Translations under genes and position numbers: made by a program
Notes under the pieces: model-generated
What the model saw: the letters and a program-made list of their open reading frames with translations, nothing else
What the model was told of the DNA's origin: nothing
Databases searched by the model: none
Part shown: positions 9,448 through 18,241 of the stretch, one piece after another
Layout: the number at the start of each line of letters is the position of its first letter
Position numbering within the stretch: position 1 is the stretch's first letter
DNA from: Scandinavium hiltneri
GTDB lineage: Bacteria > Pseudomonadota > Gammaproteobacteria > Enterobacterales > Enterobacteriaceae
Reading direction: 5' to 3'
Assembly: GCF_024764835.1 (NCBI RefSeq)
Contig: NZ_JALIGE010000069.1
Coordinates: 124,001 to 188,000, forward strand
DNA length: 64,000 nt

Positions 9448-10290
9448 TTAAGAAAGCGTGAGGCTCTCTTTACGCACTCGCTCAATATGAATGGCGAGGA
9501 ACATAACTTCTTCCGTAGTCAGTTCGCGCTGATATTCGTTGACCAGGTGGCGACTTATTTTCTCCGCACAACGCCAGGCTCGCGGGTAGTTGTCTTTGAC
9601 CGCCGTATGCAGCGTGGCGTCATCGTCTGCTACCACCGTGTGGTTCAGCATGCGTTGAGCAAAAAATTTCAGGTGCGTAACGAAACGCTGGTAGCTCAGC
9701 GCCTCTTCGTTGTAGTCCAGCGTCAGTTGGTATTTCACTATCTGCAAAATTTCCTGCATGACGCGCGTTACGTGCATCACTTCCGGCATTTCGCTGTTGA
9801 GCTGGGCGGTGACCAAATGTAGCGCAATAAACCCGGCCTCATCTTCTGCCAGCCGCACTCCGAGGCGTGTTTCAATGGTATCCAGCGCCTGTTGCCCTAT
9901 TGAAAACTCTTTCGGATACAATCGCTTGATTTCCCATAACAGCACATTGCGCAGTGCCACGCCTTTCTGATGCCGCTCGAGGGCAAAATGGCAGTGGTCA
10001 GTCAGCGTGATGTACAGACTATCCTGCAATTTGCCAAGCCGCGCGCGTGACTGCTCAATAATCCGGTCACAGGTGGTCATCACCTCCAGCGGGATCTGAC
10101 TCAGTAAATCGCCCAGACGTGCCACCAACTCATCACTTTGCAGGGCGAACACTTTCTCGATTTTGCGTGTATCCAGCGCATCACCGATCTGTTTCTGGAA
10201 ACCCAATCCGCGGCCCATCACCACCTGCTCGCGCTGGTTTTCATCCAGAATGACCACCACGTTGTTATTGAGTATTTTGGCTACCTTCAT
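9448..10290 (-). CDS. bglG: BglG-family transcriptional antiterminator
   Basis: A 280-residue protein with an N-terminal RNA-binding CAT domain (about 1-58, MKVAKILNNNVVVILDENQ) and two PRD domains with the expected histidines (LTDHCHFALE, FIALHLV, FVTHLKFF, LAIHIER). Unphosphorylated on the regulatory PRD it dimerises and binds the RAT sites at 13254-13284 and 9412-9442 to prevent termination. BglF would phosphorylate it when no sugar is present. It starts 8 bases after the esterase stop. Lying third in its operon, behind the first RAT, it controls its own synthesis. Confidence 0.93.
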   Translation of the reverse strand: MKVAKILNNNVVVILDENQREQVVMGRGLGFQKQIGDALDTRKIEKVFALQSDELVARLGDLLSQIPLEVMTTCDRIIEQSRARLGKLQDSLYITLTDHCHFALERHQKGVALRNVLLWEIKRLYPKEFSIGQQALDTIETRLGVRLAEDEAGFIALHLVTAQLNSEMPEVMHVTRVMQEILQIVKYQLTLDYNEEALSYQRFVTHLKFFAQRMLNHTVVADDDATLHTAVKDNYPRAWRCAEKISRHLVNEYQRELTTEEVMFLAIHIERVRKESLTLS

Positions 10291-10298
10291 TGCTGCCC

Positions 10299-11483
10299 CT
10301 ACTGCGGCTCGCGATTGAAAATGTGCTGTACAAATTCACTGTACGCGGGCCGCCAGACATCCATTTCATGGCCGAGGCCCGGATAATTTTTATAGGTAAA
10401 CCTCACACCACGCTGCTCAAATTCGCTTTTCAACCCGGCGACGTCTTTACCCGTCACCCCATCTTTTTCACCAACCACCAGCGTAATATTCTGCAGTTGT
10501 TTATTGATAGCCTGCGGCTGCATTAACAGCCGGGATACGGCTTCATTGGGTACCGAAACGGTGCTCACGCCGCTAAACATCCCCAGCCAACCGAAGCTGT
10601 CAATATGACTCATGCCTGAAACCAGCACCTGATATCCGCCCTGAGAAAGTCCCGCCAACGCCCTGCCTGCACTGTCTTTGCGCACATTGAAACGATTGCC
10701 GATAAGCGGAATGATATCCTCCATCAGCTCTTTATCCGCTGCCGCGGCATTCGCAGGATAAAAATCTTTGCGCGTATTCACTGGGGCAAAATTCTCCGGT
10801 ACTGCCTGCTTAATGTCAGTTTCAGTATCCGGCACCACCACCAGCATCGGCTTGATTTTGCCTTCGGCTAACAGATTGTCCATGATTTGCGGGATGCGTC
10901 CCTGTGTAATCGCAGACAGGCCAGTATCGCCAAAGCCGTGATAAAAATAGAGCACCGGAAGCGGTTCGCCGTCCGGCTTATAGCCCGGCGGCGTCCAGAC
11001 ATAAACCTGCCGCTCTGACTGCAACGCACTTGAAGGGTAAGTGATTGTATGCAGTTCGCCATGTGGAACGGCGCGTTGGTCTAAAATCCCGCCGGGAACC
11101 AGTATCAGGCTAGTATTCACCTGCCGCTGAGGTTTAGGGAAGCGGCTGCCAGTGTCGATGGTTCGAAAACTATCAACGTCAAAAAAGTATTCGTATAGGT
11201 TTGGTTTAAGCTGCCCGCTGCGCCACGACCAGACGCCGTTTGCGTCACGAGACATCTCATGGGATACCTGGCTATCAGGGGTGCTGCCTGTCACTACTGC
11301 GACCCGCTTTGCGTGCGGCGCATACAGACGCCAGGTCACAGAGTTGTCACTATTAAGGCCGGTAATATACTGACTGGCAGGCACATTTACCGGGGCGGAG
11401 GCTGGCAGATCGACCGCCTGAACGGCCGGAGTACCCAGTATGCTAAGCACTAATAGAGATAAATAACGCATTTTTAAGTTCAT
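10299..11483 (-). CDS. Secreted CE1-like esterase with N-terminal E-set domain
   Basis: A 394-residue protein with a signal peptide (cleavage near AVQA-VD, residue 23), an early-set/CBM48-like domain (about 40-120, TWRLYAPHAKRVAVV ... NLYEYFFDVDS) and an esterase-D/feruloyl-esterase-like catalytic domain. YFYHGFGD marks the oxyanion region, GLSQGG the nucleophile (Ser280), and GLGHEMDVW the catalytic His. The layout matches enterochelin-esterase-like and bacterial feruloyl/acetyl-xylan esterases. It sits between the porin and bglG in the beta-glucoside operon. The likely job is removal of acyl groups from plant glucosides in the periplasm before PTS uptake. Substrate is inference. Confidence 0.82.
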   Translation of the reverse strand: MNLKMRYLSLLVLSILGTPAVQAVDLPASAPVNVPASQYITGLNSDNSVTWRLYAPHAKRVAVVTGSTPDSQVSHEMSRDANGVWSWRSGQLKPNLYEYFFDVDSFRTIDTGSRFPKPQRQVNTSLILVPGGILDQRAVPHGELHTITYPSSALQSERQVYVWTPPGYKPDGEPLPVLYFYHGFGDTGLSAITQGRIPQIMDNLLAEGKIKPMLVVVPDTETDIKQAVPENFAPVNTRKDFYPANAAAADKELMEDIIPLIGNRFNVRKDSAGRALAGLSQGGYQVLVSGMSHIDSFGWLGMFSGVSTVSVPNEAVSRLLMQPQAINKQLQNITLVVGEKDGVTGKDVAGLKSEFEQRGVRFTYKNYPGLGHEMDVWRPAYSEFVQHIFNREPQ

Positions 11484-11510
11484 CCTTGTTTCCTTTATGT
11501 TGAAGGTGGG

Positions 11511-13106
11511 TTACCACCAGATTTCAGCCTGCGCACCCACGGCTAACTGATCGTTTTTTTCATCCGCAAAACTAAAGTTATCGAGTTCGTTATTCAGCTC
11601 ATGTATATAAGTGGCGTAGAAACGAATCTCTGGGCGAGACGTTAGCATACTGGTATCCACTTTAAATGCGTGGTAGAGCGTAGTTTTATAACCTGCTTCG
11701 GTGAACGCATCGCCAAATTGATTCTTGTTTTTCTGATTGAAATAGCCGACTTCAATACCGGTCTGATTAAACTTGCTCCAGATATACGCTGGCCTGACAA
11801 CCACTCTCACACTTTCGAAATCGGTATGTGATCCAGTTTCATAGCTGTAAACATCTTCACCACGAGAATACACCAGTGCATTCGCCACAATGATATCGCC
11901 GCGCAAATAAGCCTCACCCTGCGAGACAACACGTAATGCTGTACCTCCGGTATGCTCACCGTAATACCGTCCATTGAAAGAGGTGTACGGACTTGAACCG
12001 GAGTAACGCGCGAAACTACTGGCCAATGAATTATTTGCTACCAGAATACTAAATTCATTAAAACCACCGCGGTCGAATTTTTGTTTTAGCGCAGCACCAA
12101 ACATCCAGGTGTCTTTCCACTGATAATAACCGTTCTGATCTTCATTATTATGTTGATGGTCGCTTTGATTTGCCATGGCATAGCGCCCATTAACCATCAA
12201 TTCTGCATTATCCCATAATGGGATTGATTTATACCGCATATCGATTGTATTAATATTGAGTTGCTGCGACTGACTGAGATCCTGATTATAACCGTCGATA
12301 TCTTCACGAATTAACGCAACATCCAGCATACCGCGACCCAGTTTCATATTCTGTACGCCTAATCCACCGCCGCCGTCGGTTCGCTGCGTTTTCCAGTCCA
12401 GCATCTGTATTTCATACATGGGTAACTGGTGCTTACCTACCCAGAATTCCGCGTCCGGCGCGAAAGGTAAGAAGCCCTTGGTATTGACATACAGGTCTGA
12501 AAACTGAAGGAAATTTTCGTTATACGCGTTATCGCCAAACCATCCGGCAGAATATTGTTGCCCTACGTTGCCATCGAGTTGCACCACCGCATGAACCGTT
12601 TTTCCCCCTTCGTTGTAAACGCGCTGCGAAATCTGTAAATCGAACCAGTTACTGTATTCGTTCCCCAGACGGCCCAATGAACCAATCGCCCAGGACTTGG
12701 GTGAGCCTTGCGAACTCGTTCCCCATCCCGAACGGAAATAGCCACTGTAGTTAAAACCAATATCTTCCTTAACAAATTTACTTAAATCTTTCATCGTGAT
12801 TGCCGCTATTTGTGAACTTGCGTTCGCTGACGCATCACTCGATACCGGCGCAGTGGATGTCACAATAACTTCATCAGGACGTGTAGTTTGCCTGGACAAC
12901 TCATTGATGGAGGAAATATTTTTTCGACTATCCTCTTCTTGTTTCAACTTATAATATTGCAGTTCTTTTTTTGTATCGCGTAAATCCTTTTCAAGCAATT
13001 CCATGCGTTGCTCTAAAGATAATTGCGTTGCGCTTTGTACCCATGTCGGAAACGCCATTGGTGCTAATAACACCGTGGTTAAGAGACAGTGTCTGCCAAT
13101 ATCCAT
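11511..13106 (-). CDS. Carbohydrate-specific outer-membrane porin, BglH/LamB-like
   Basis: A 531-residue protein: a signal peptide to about residue 25, then a coiled-coil stretch (LSLEQRMELLEKDLRDTKKE and beyond, about 29-65) as in ScrY/BglH, then a maltoporin-type barrel starting GFNYSGYFRSGWGTSSQGSP, with alternating beta strands, LNNELDNF near the end and a C-terminal AEIWW. It would pass beta-glucosides through the outer membrane. First gene of the operon, behind RAT 1, with a lower-GC composition than its neighbours. Known BglH is the nearest functional match; ScrY-like sugar porins are the alternative. Confidence 0.88.
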   Translation of the reverse strand: MDIGRHCLLTTVLLAPMAFPTWVQSATQLSLEQRMELLEKDLRDTKKELQYYKLKQEEDSRKNISSINELSRQTTRPDEVIVTSTAPVSSDASANASSQIAAITMKDLSKFVKEDIGFNYSGYFRSGWGTSSQGSPKSWAIGSLGRLGNEYSNWFDLQISQRVYNEGGKTVHAVVQLDGNVGQQYSAGWFGDNAYNENFLQFSDLYVNTKGFLPFAPDAEFWVGKHQLPMYEIQMLDWKTQRTDGGGGLGVQNMKLGRGMLDVALIREDIDGYNQDLSQSQQLNINTIDMRYKSIPLWDNAELMVNGRYAMANQSDHQHNNEDQNGYYQWKDTWMFGAALKQKFDRGGFNEFSILVANNSLASSFARYSGSSPYTSFNGRYYGEHTGGTALRVVSQGEAYLRGDIIVANALVYSRGEDVYSYETGSHTDFESVRVVVRPAYIWSKFNQTGIEVGYFNQKNKNQFGDAFTEAGYKTTLYHAFKVDTSMLTSRPEIRFYATYIHELNNELDNFSFADEKNDQLAVGAQAEIWW

Positions 13107-13226
13107 ATAAAAACCCCAAAGATAATAATACTTTTAAAAGGCAATAGTTATCCACAGCGTAAAAAACACACACGCCGCTGACTGCATTTAGTTGAATGAG
13201 TAATTACCTGGTATTAAAAACAAAAA

Positions 13227-13259
13227 AACCTGACATTCCTCGTTTGAGAAAGTCAGGTT
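13227..13259 (-). terminator. Leader terminator of the beta-glucoside operon
   Basis: Minus-strand arms AACCTGAC (13259-13252) and GTCAGGTT (13234-13227) with a 17-base loop, followed by TTTTTTTG. The upstream arm overlaps the RAT at 13254-13284, so it is the conditional terminator before the porin gene. Confidence 0.9.
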
Positions 13260-13284
13260 TTGCCTGCCGTAGCAGTAACAATCC
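13254..13284 (-). promoter_or_regulatory. RAT site 1 in the operon leader
   Basis: The minus strand reads GGATTGTTACTGC, TACG, GCAGGCAAAACCTG, nearly identical to RAT 2 (differences only in the loop). It sits immediately downstream of the predicted promoter and about 150 bases upstream of the porin start. Confidence 0.92.
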
Positions 13285-13302
13285 AATCATATTTGCGTAG
13301 CG

Positions 13303-13330
13303 ATAATAATCATTGCGTTGTAAATCACAA
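13303..13330 (-). promoter_or_regulatory. Predicted promoter of the beta-glucoside operon
   Basis: On the minus strand TTGTGA (13330-13325) and TATTAT (13308-13303) are 16 bases apart, which would start transcription near 13296, just before RAT 1. A TGTGA half-site overlaps the -35 hexamer, but the other half of a CRP site is poor. Prediction only. Confidence 0.45.
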
Positions 13331-13431
13331 TGATTATTTAAATAGTCTGTGATCTTCCTCTTATTTTGTTTCGTTCTGTTACCAACGACATTCCGGAAAA
13401 TCATTATCATCAGACAGTTTTTAGCTAAAAC

Positions 13432-13680
13432 TCACTCCGCCGGCGATTTCACCTTCGCCGCATTCACGTTGAATGCCGCCTGCAACGCTGCCGCGTTATC
13501 GTAGTTACTCGGATCGTACTGCGGCAACGGATTAACCTTCTCGTAATCCCACTCCGCCGCGGTACAGGCCGCTTCAGAACCGCCCTTCTTTTCGCACGCC
13601 GCGATGCGGTGCGCCGGTGAATTTGTACAACCACTTAAAAAAGCCAGCGCGGCAAAGGCGCAAATAAACAATTTCTTCAT
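13432..13680 (-). CDS. Small lipoprotein, unknown function
   Basis: An 82-residue protein with a lipoprotein signal (MKKLFICAFAALAFLSGC; lipobox LSGC, Cys18). The mature part has two more cysteines (IAACEKKGG, EAACTAAEW), which could pair, and a NYDNAAALQAAF segment. Residue +2 after the lipid Cys is Thr, not Asp, so outer-membrane sorting is expected. It is transcribed towards the left, upstream of the bgl operon promoter but separated from it by about 100 bases. I do not recognise a named family. Confidence 0.72.
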   Translation of the reverse strand: MKKLFICAFAALAFLSGCTNSPAHRIAACEKKGGSEAACTAAEWDYEKVNPLPQYDPSNYDNAAALQAAFNVNAAKVKSPAE

Positions 13681-13744
13681 GACAACGTAAGATTATAACC
13701 AGGATGAGAAAGCTAACGATCCTCGCATACCTGTCTGAAGGCTG

Positions 13745-14383
13745 TCAAAACCCGATTAGTCTGGAATTGTGCGAGCGAAGCATCTCCTGGCGGTTGCGCT
13801 GCCACTCTTCCGCTTTCAACACGTAGAACAGACTCGGCTCCGCATTGGCGACGTCATTCACCTGCCCACGCAGCGCCAGTCCGGCTTTCACCAGCACCCG
13901 CTGCGAGGCCAAATGGTTGGCGCGCACCACCGCGGTGACTTTTTCCAGCGCACGTTCGTCGAACGCATAGTCAAGAATGCGGAAGCAAAACTCGGTTGCC
14001 AGCCCTTTGCCCCAGGCCTCCGTCGCAAAACGGTAGCCCAAATTGTAGGTCAACTCGTTGCCCAGCGGACGCACGCTGATCCCGCCGAAGCCAATCAGTT
14101 CCTGCGGTTGCAGTCGGTCATAGATAGCCATTTCACCAATGTCATGTTTCTGCCAACCGTCGAGCCACTGCGCGAGCCGCGTTCTGGCAAACGTCAGGTC
14201 GGGATAAGGGCCTGCAGGATTGAAGGTGTTGGTGGCGGGATCGCCGTAAATGCGAAAGAGGCAATCGGCGTCATCAGGGCGCACCGGGCGCAGGATCAGC
14301 CGTTCAGAATAAAGAAATTGCGTGTCGATTGTCTTACCGCTCCATGACAGGGACGCCAGCCGCGAAAAACCCAAAGCTGACAT
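13745..14383 (-). CDS. GNAT-family N-acetyltransferase (RimJ/RimL type)
   Basis: A 212-residue protein. The GNAT fold begins near residue 25 (YSERLILRPVRPDDADCLF) and carries the acetyl-CoA signature around LGYRFATEAWGKGLATE. The C-terminal ASQRVLVKAGLALRG motif is typical of RimJ/RimL-like enzymes. The first 20 residues are not part of the domain, so the true start may be further in; the ATG at 14383 is the first in frame. Target (protein N-terminus, small molecule or drug) unknown. It stands alone between the lipoprotein and the 74-residue gene. Confidence 0.8.
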   Translation of the reverse strand: MSALGFSRLASLSWSGKTIDTQFLYSERLILRPVRPDDADCLFRIYGDPATNTFNPAGPYPDLTFARTRLAQWLDGWQKHDIGEMAIYDRLQPQELIGFGGISVRPLGNELTYNLGYRFATEAWGKGLATEFCFRILDYAFDERALEKVTAVVRANHLASQRVLVKAGLALRGQVNDVANAEPSLFYVLKAEEWQRNRQEMLRSHNSRLIGF

Positions 14384-14452
14384 TAGGTACCCTGAATTAT
14401 GGACAGTTTTCGCTTTTTTGCCTGGCGTTTATTGGTGAAATGGGCAAAAGAA

Positions 14453-14471
14453 AAGCCGCCACAGGCGGCTT
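14453..14471 (-). terminator. Rho-independent terminator of the 74-residue protein gene
   Basis: AAGCCGCC (minus 14471-14464) pairs with GGCGGCTT (14460-14453) around a three-base loop and is followed on the minus strand by TTCTTTTG. It lies 18 bases after the stop codon at 14489. Confidence 0.8.
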
Positions 14472-14488
14472 AGCACAATTAGGAGGAC

Positions 14489-14713
14489 TTACTCAGCGCC
14501 TTCCAGCGCATCCTGGATGGCGTCCGCTAAGGAAGCCACTTCCTGCGCCACGTTGCGCAGGTCCATCTGGCTACGAATGCCAGAATTTGCGGTGGAAGCA
14601 GAAACCGACGCTTTCGAAATTTCTAACGCTGCCTGAACGGCCAGCAGACGTTTTCTGTTTTCTGATGCATCCGGGCCGGTGGTGTCATCGAGATCAAAAT
14701 AGCCTTCTAACAT
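14489..14713 (-). CDS. Small helical protein, unknown function
   Basis: A 74-residue acidic protein (MLEGYFDLDDTTGPDASENR ... ADAIQDALEGAE), predicted to be mostly helical after a short disordered start. No signal peptide or membrane segment. Strong expression signals: TTAAGGAGAG before the ATG and a clean terminator after the stop, so it is very likely a real monocistronic gene. Some members of the order carry similar short acidic proteins, but I cannot name the family. Confidence 0.72.
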   Translation of the reverse strand: MLEGYFDLDDTTGPDASENRKRLLAVQAALEISKASVSASTANSGIRSQMDLRNVAQEVASLADAIQDALEGAE

Positions 14714-14808
14714 CGCTCTCTCCTTAAGGGTGTATGAATCGTGTTTTTGAATTGATTGTCAGGAGCAGGATACTGAAAACCCCGGCAGAAGCCAGAGTAA
14801 AAGGAAAT

Positions 14809-14885
14809 TGGACCGCCACCGAGGCCTCGAACCTCGTACACTACAACATAAATGTCATTTGCTCTTCCAGCTGAGCTAGTGGCGG
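14809..14885 (-). tRNA. tRNA-like gene with abnormal anticodon arm (tRNA pseudogene or tRNA-like RNA)
   Basis: The minus strand from 14885 to 14809 folds as a 77-base cloverleaf. There is a perfect 7-bp acceptor stem (CCGCCAC/GTGGCGG), U8 and A9, a 4-bp D stem GCTC/GAGC with loop AGCTGGAA, a perfect T stem CGAGG/CCTCG with loop TTCGAGG, and an encoded CCA end after a T discriminator. The anticodon arm is unusual: the best stem is ATGAC/GTTGT with two wobble pairs and a six-base loop ATTTAT, so no standard anticodon can be assigned. Intact ends and core suggest selection on the fold, but decay of a former tRNA is possible. Confidence 0.65.
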
Positions 14886-15048
14886 TTTGGGCTGCAAATA
14901 CTACGCTCCAATCGTTAGCATTACAATTATTAGGGCTAATATTACAGAGGATTCAGGTCATTCACCGCCGTGATAGGCCGTGAAATATTCTCAATTTCGT
15001 AGGCATGAGGCGGCGTGTAAGATGATGAAAAATCAACGGGAGAACGCA

Positions 15049-15891
15049 ATGTCCGGCTCTGAATTAGCTTCACGTCATATTGGTGATTTTCAGGTAACCG
15101 CCCTGAGCGACGGCAACATGGCCGCCAGCCTGGAGCTGTTGTCCGGCATCGACAGCGCCATCGCGGGCGACATTCAGCGCGAAGCCGGGATAACCGACGC
15201 CGGGAATATCCACATTCACGGCTACCTTATTCGCGGACACGGCCACACCGTGCTGGTGGATTCCGGCACCGGCGGACTTAACAACTCAGGAGGAATGCTG
15301 CAAAACTCGCTCGCCGCGGTTGGCGTCAGTCCTGAAGATATCGACACTGTGCTGTTGACGCACGGCCATCCCGACCACATCGGCGGCCTGCTGGACGCGC
15401 AGGGTCTTCCGGTCTTCACCCAGGCCGAGGTTTATCTTCATCCGCTGGAAATCGAACACTGGCTCGATGACAATAAATATCAGCAGGCCAGCGAACGTGC
15501 CCAGCGCAACTTTGCCCTGTTCCGTCGCACGCTGGATGCCTACGCGCAGCGGATAAACGTCCTCGGCGACGATACCGTCGTGCGCGGCATTACCCCCATC
15601 TGGCTGCCTGGCCATACGCCGGGTCACACCGGCTTTCGCATTGATTCGCGCGAGAAAAGCCTACTGATTTGGGGAGATATCGTGCATTTCCCGCATATTC
15701 AGACCGCGATCCCCGCCGTTTCCATTGCTTTTGATACCGACCCCGTGCAGGCAGAAGCCACCCGCAAAAAGCTGTTCGAGCAGGTCGCAAAGGAAAATCT
15801 ACTGATTGCCGGTATGCATCTGGGCAAACCCGGCTTTGCGCATCTGGTTGAGGCGAAGGATGGGTATCGGATTGTGTATCTGGAAGAGTAA
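15049..15891 (+). CDS. MBL-fold metallo-hydrolase
   Basis: A 280-residue metallo-beta-lactamase-fold protein. The metal motif is LLTHGHPDHIGG, with further ligands in LPGHTPGHTGF and WGDIVHFPH and a late MHLGKPG. The start at 15049 is preferred because GGGAGAA lies just ahead; an in-frame ATG at 14980 would add 23 residues without resemblance to the family. There is no signal peptide at this start, so it should be cytosolic. Similar proteins are lactonases or general hydrolases of the AttM/quorum-quenching or phosphodiesterase groups. Substrate unknown. Confidence 0.82.
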   Translation: MSGSELASRHIGDFQVTALSDGNMAASLELLSGIDSAIAGDIQREAGITDAGNIHIHGYLIRGHGHTVLVDSGTGGLNNSGGMLQNSLAAVGVSPEDIDTVLLTHGHPDHIGGLLDAQGLPVFTQAEVYLHPLEIEHWLDDNKYQQASERAQRNFALFRRTLDAYAQRINVLGDDTVVRGITPIWLPGHTPGHTGFRIDSREKSLLIWGDIVHFPHIQTAIPAVSIAFDTDPVQAEATRKKLFEQVAKENLLIAGMHLGKPGFAHLVEAKDGYRIVYLEE

Positions 15892-15904
15892 CGATGAATG
15901 CGAG

Positions 15905-15985
15905 TTTGCCCGGCGGCGCTAACGCTTGCCGGGCCTACGGACCGTGAAATTGTAGGCCCAATAAGCGCCAGCGCCATCGGGCACG
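15905..15985. repeat. REP/BIME-type palindromes
   Basis: GCCCGGCGGCGCTAACGCTTGCCGGGC forms a REP hairpin; a second unit with inverted GGCCTAC and GTAGGCCC arms follows. It lies between the converging MBL and patD genes and probably protects 3' ends or stops transcription. Confidence 0.85.
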
Positions 15986-15988
15986 GAT

Positions 15989-17413
15989 TTAGTGCTTAAT
16001 CATGATGTGCCGGACCAGAGTGTAATCTTCCAGCCCGTAGACCGACATGTCTTTGCCGTAGCCGGACAATTTCTGTCCGCCATGTGGCATTTCGCTGACC
16101 AGCATAAAGTGGGTGTTGACCCAGGTGCAGCCATATTGCAGGCGCGCGCTCATGCGGTGTGCGCGGCCCACGTCTTTGGTCCACACCGATGACGCCAGGC
16201 CGTATTGCGAATCGTTGGCCCAGCCCAGCACCTGCTCTTCGTCATCAAACTCGGTGACGCTGACCACCGGGCCGAACACTTCGCGTTGCACGATATCGTC
16301 TTCCTGCTTCGCACCCGCCAATACGGTCGGCTGGAAGTGATAGCCTTTGCCCGGGGCTTTTTCGCCGCCGGTGACGACCTTGATGTGGCTCAGGCTGCGG
16401 GCTTTCTCCACCGCCTGGCTGACGCGGTCCAGATGCGCTTTAGAACTCAGCGGCCCGAGTTCAGTGGACTCATCGTTCGGACAGCCCATTTTCAGCGTGG
16501 AAACCGCCGCGCCGAGTTTTTCGACCAGTGCGGCATAAACGCCCTTCTGCACGTACAGGCGACACGCGGCGGTACAGTCCTGTCCGGCGTTGTAGAAACC
16601 GAAGGTGCGCACGCCTTCCACCACCGAATCCAGATCCGCATCGTCAAATACGATAACCGGTGCTTTACCGCCCAGCTCCATGTGGGTACGTTTGATTGAC
16701 GGTGCGGTGTGGGAAATGATGTGCTCGCCGGTGGCGATCGAACCGGTAAGCGACACCATGCGTACTTTTTCGTGGCCGGTCAGCGGGTCGCCGACGGTTT
16801 TTCCGCGCCCGAACAACACGTTAATCACGCCCGCCGGGAAGATATCTTTCGCCAGTTCCGCCAGTTTCAACGCCGTCAGTGGTGTGATTTCAGACGGTTT
16901 GATAACGACGCAGTTCCCCGCCGCCAGCGCCGGAGCGAGTTTCCACGCGGCCATCATCAGCGGATAGTTCCACGGCACAATTGAGGCTACTACGCCCACC
17001 GGGTCACGGCGGATCATCGAGGTGTGCCCTTCCAGATATTCCCCCGCCGCCAGCCCGTTCAGGCAACGCGCCGCACCCGCAAAGAAGCGGAACACGTCGA
17101 CCACCGCAGGCAGTTCATCGTTGATAACACAGTGCAGCGGTTTGCCGCAGTTGAGGGATTCAAGTTTCGCCAAATCTTCGGCGTTTTGTTCAATCACATC
17201 CGCCAGTTTCAGCAGGCATTCGGCGCGCGTTTTCGGCGTGGTTTGACCCCATTGGGAAAACGCCCGATCGGCGGCCTGCACCGCGTCATCGACTTGCGCC
17301 GCCGTGGCTTCGGCAATTTCCAGAATGATTTCGCCCGTCGCCGGGTTGTATACCGGCTGCATTTCCCCGGTACCTGCGACCAGTTCACCGTTAATCAATA
17401 AGTTGTGTTGCAT
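15989..17413 (-). CDS. patD: Gamma-aminobutyraldehyde dehydrogenase PatD
   Basis: A 474-residue ALDH, the same length as E. coli PatD (YdcW). The ATG at 17413 gives MQHNLLINGELV, as in E. coli; a longer frame starts at 17434. It contains the catalytic Glu246 (MELGGK), Cys280 (NAGQDCTAAC) and the motif EVFGPVVSVTEF. It oxidises 4-aminobutanal from putrescine to GABA using NAD+. It follows ydcV by 21 bases as the last gene of the ydcSTUV-patD operon, linking uptake of a polyamine-like substrate to its oxidation. Confidence 0.95.
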   Translation of the reverse strand: MQHNLLINGELVAGTGEMQPVYNPATGEIILEIAEATAAQVDDAVQAADRAFSQWGQTTPKTRAECLLKLADVIEQNAEDLAKLESLNCGKPLHCVINDELPAVVDVFRFFAGAARCLNGLAAGEYLEGHTSMIRRDPVGVVASIVPWNYPLMMAAWKLAPALAAGNCVVIKPSEITPLTALKLAELAKDIFPAGVINVLFGRGKTVGDPLTGHEKVRMVSLTGSIATGEHIISHTAPSIKRTHMELGGKAPVIVFDDADLDSVVEGVRTFGFYNAGQDCTAACRLYVQKGVYAALVEKLGAAVSTLKMGCPNDESTELGPLSSKAHLDRVSQAVEKARSLSHIKVVTGGEKAPGKGYHFQPTVLAGAKQEDDIVQREVFGPVVSVTEFDDEEQVLGWANDSQYGLASSVWTKDVGRAHRMSARLQYGCTWVNTHFMLVSEMPHGGQKLSGYGKDMSVYGLEDYTLVRHIMIKH

Positions 17414-17434
17414 ATCCCGCTCCGTACTTTTCAA

Positions 17435-18241
17435 TTATTTACCGCTACCGGCGACCGTTTCGCCATCGCGGGTCAGCCACCAGGCACCCAAAATCGGAAG
17501 CATTGTTACCAGCATGACCAGCAGCGCGACCACGTTAGTCACCGGCACATCGCGCGGTCGACCTAACTGGTTCAGTAGCCACAGCGGCAGTGTGCGCTCG
17601 TGGCCTGCGGTAAAGATGGTGACAATGATTTCATCAAACGACAGCGCAAACGCCAGCATTCCTCCCGCCAGCAGCGCCGAACCGAGATTCGGCAGCACGA
17701 CGTAGCGGAAGGTTTGCCAGGTGCTCGCACCTAAATCCATCGACGCTTCCACCAGGCTCCAAGAGGTGCGGCGAAAGCGTGCGATCACGTTGTTAAAGAC
17801 CACCACCACGCAAAACGTGGCATGCCCAATGACTATTGTTAAAAAACCCGGTTCAAGGTTGATGGCCTTGAATGCCGTCAACAGCGCCAGCCCGGTGATG
17901 ATCCCCGGCAGCGCAATCGGTAATAACAGCAGCAGCGAAATCGCGTTTTTGCCGAAAAACTCACTGCGCCATAACGCCGCTGCAGCAAGCGTGCCAAGCA
18001 CCAGCGCGATGGTTGTTGAGAGTACCGCGATTTGAAGTGACAACGTCACCGAATCCAGAATATCCCCGCGGCCTGCTGCCACGCTGAACCAGTGCAGCGT
18101 CAGGCCTTTCGGTGGAAAGCTGAACGCGGCATCTTCGGTATTGAAAGCATAGATGGCGATGATGGCGAGTGGGAAATGCAGGAAAATAACCCCGCCCCAG
18201 GCCGCCAGTTTCAGGAACCACGGTGCTCTTTCAGAGTGCAT
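17435..18241 (-). CDS. ydcV: ABC transporter permease YdcV
   Basis: A 268-residue inner-membrane permease with about six hydrophobic helices and the EAA loop EASMDLGASTWQTFRYVVLPNL that docks on the ATPase. It is the PotC-like partner of YdcU. Its start overlaps the ydcU 3' end by 11 bases, indicating coupled translation. The transporter is annotated as putrescine/spermidine-like in E. coli. Confidence 0.94.
   Translation of the reverse strand: MHSERAPWFLKLAAWGGVIFLHFPLAIIAIYAFNTEDAAFSFPPKGLTLHWFSVAAGRGDILDSVTLSLQIAVLSTTIALVLGTLAAAALWRSEFFGKNAISLLLLLPIALPGIITGLALLTAFKAINLEPGFLTIVIGHATFCVVVVFNNVIARFRRTSWSLVEASMDLGASTWQTFRYVVLPNLGSALLAGGMLAFALSFDEIIVTIFTAGHERTLPLWLLNQLGRPRDVPVTNVVALLVMLVTMLPILGAWWLTRDGETVAGSGK

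Noticed and set aside
13321..13345. Possible full CRP site in the bgl operon promoter
   Set aside because: Only one TGTGA half matches; the second half is poor, so only a half-site is mentioned with the promoter.
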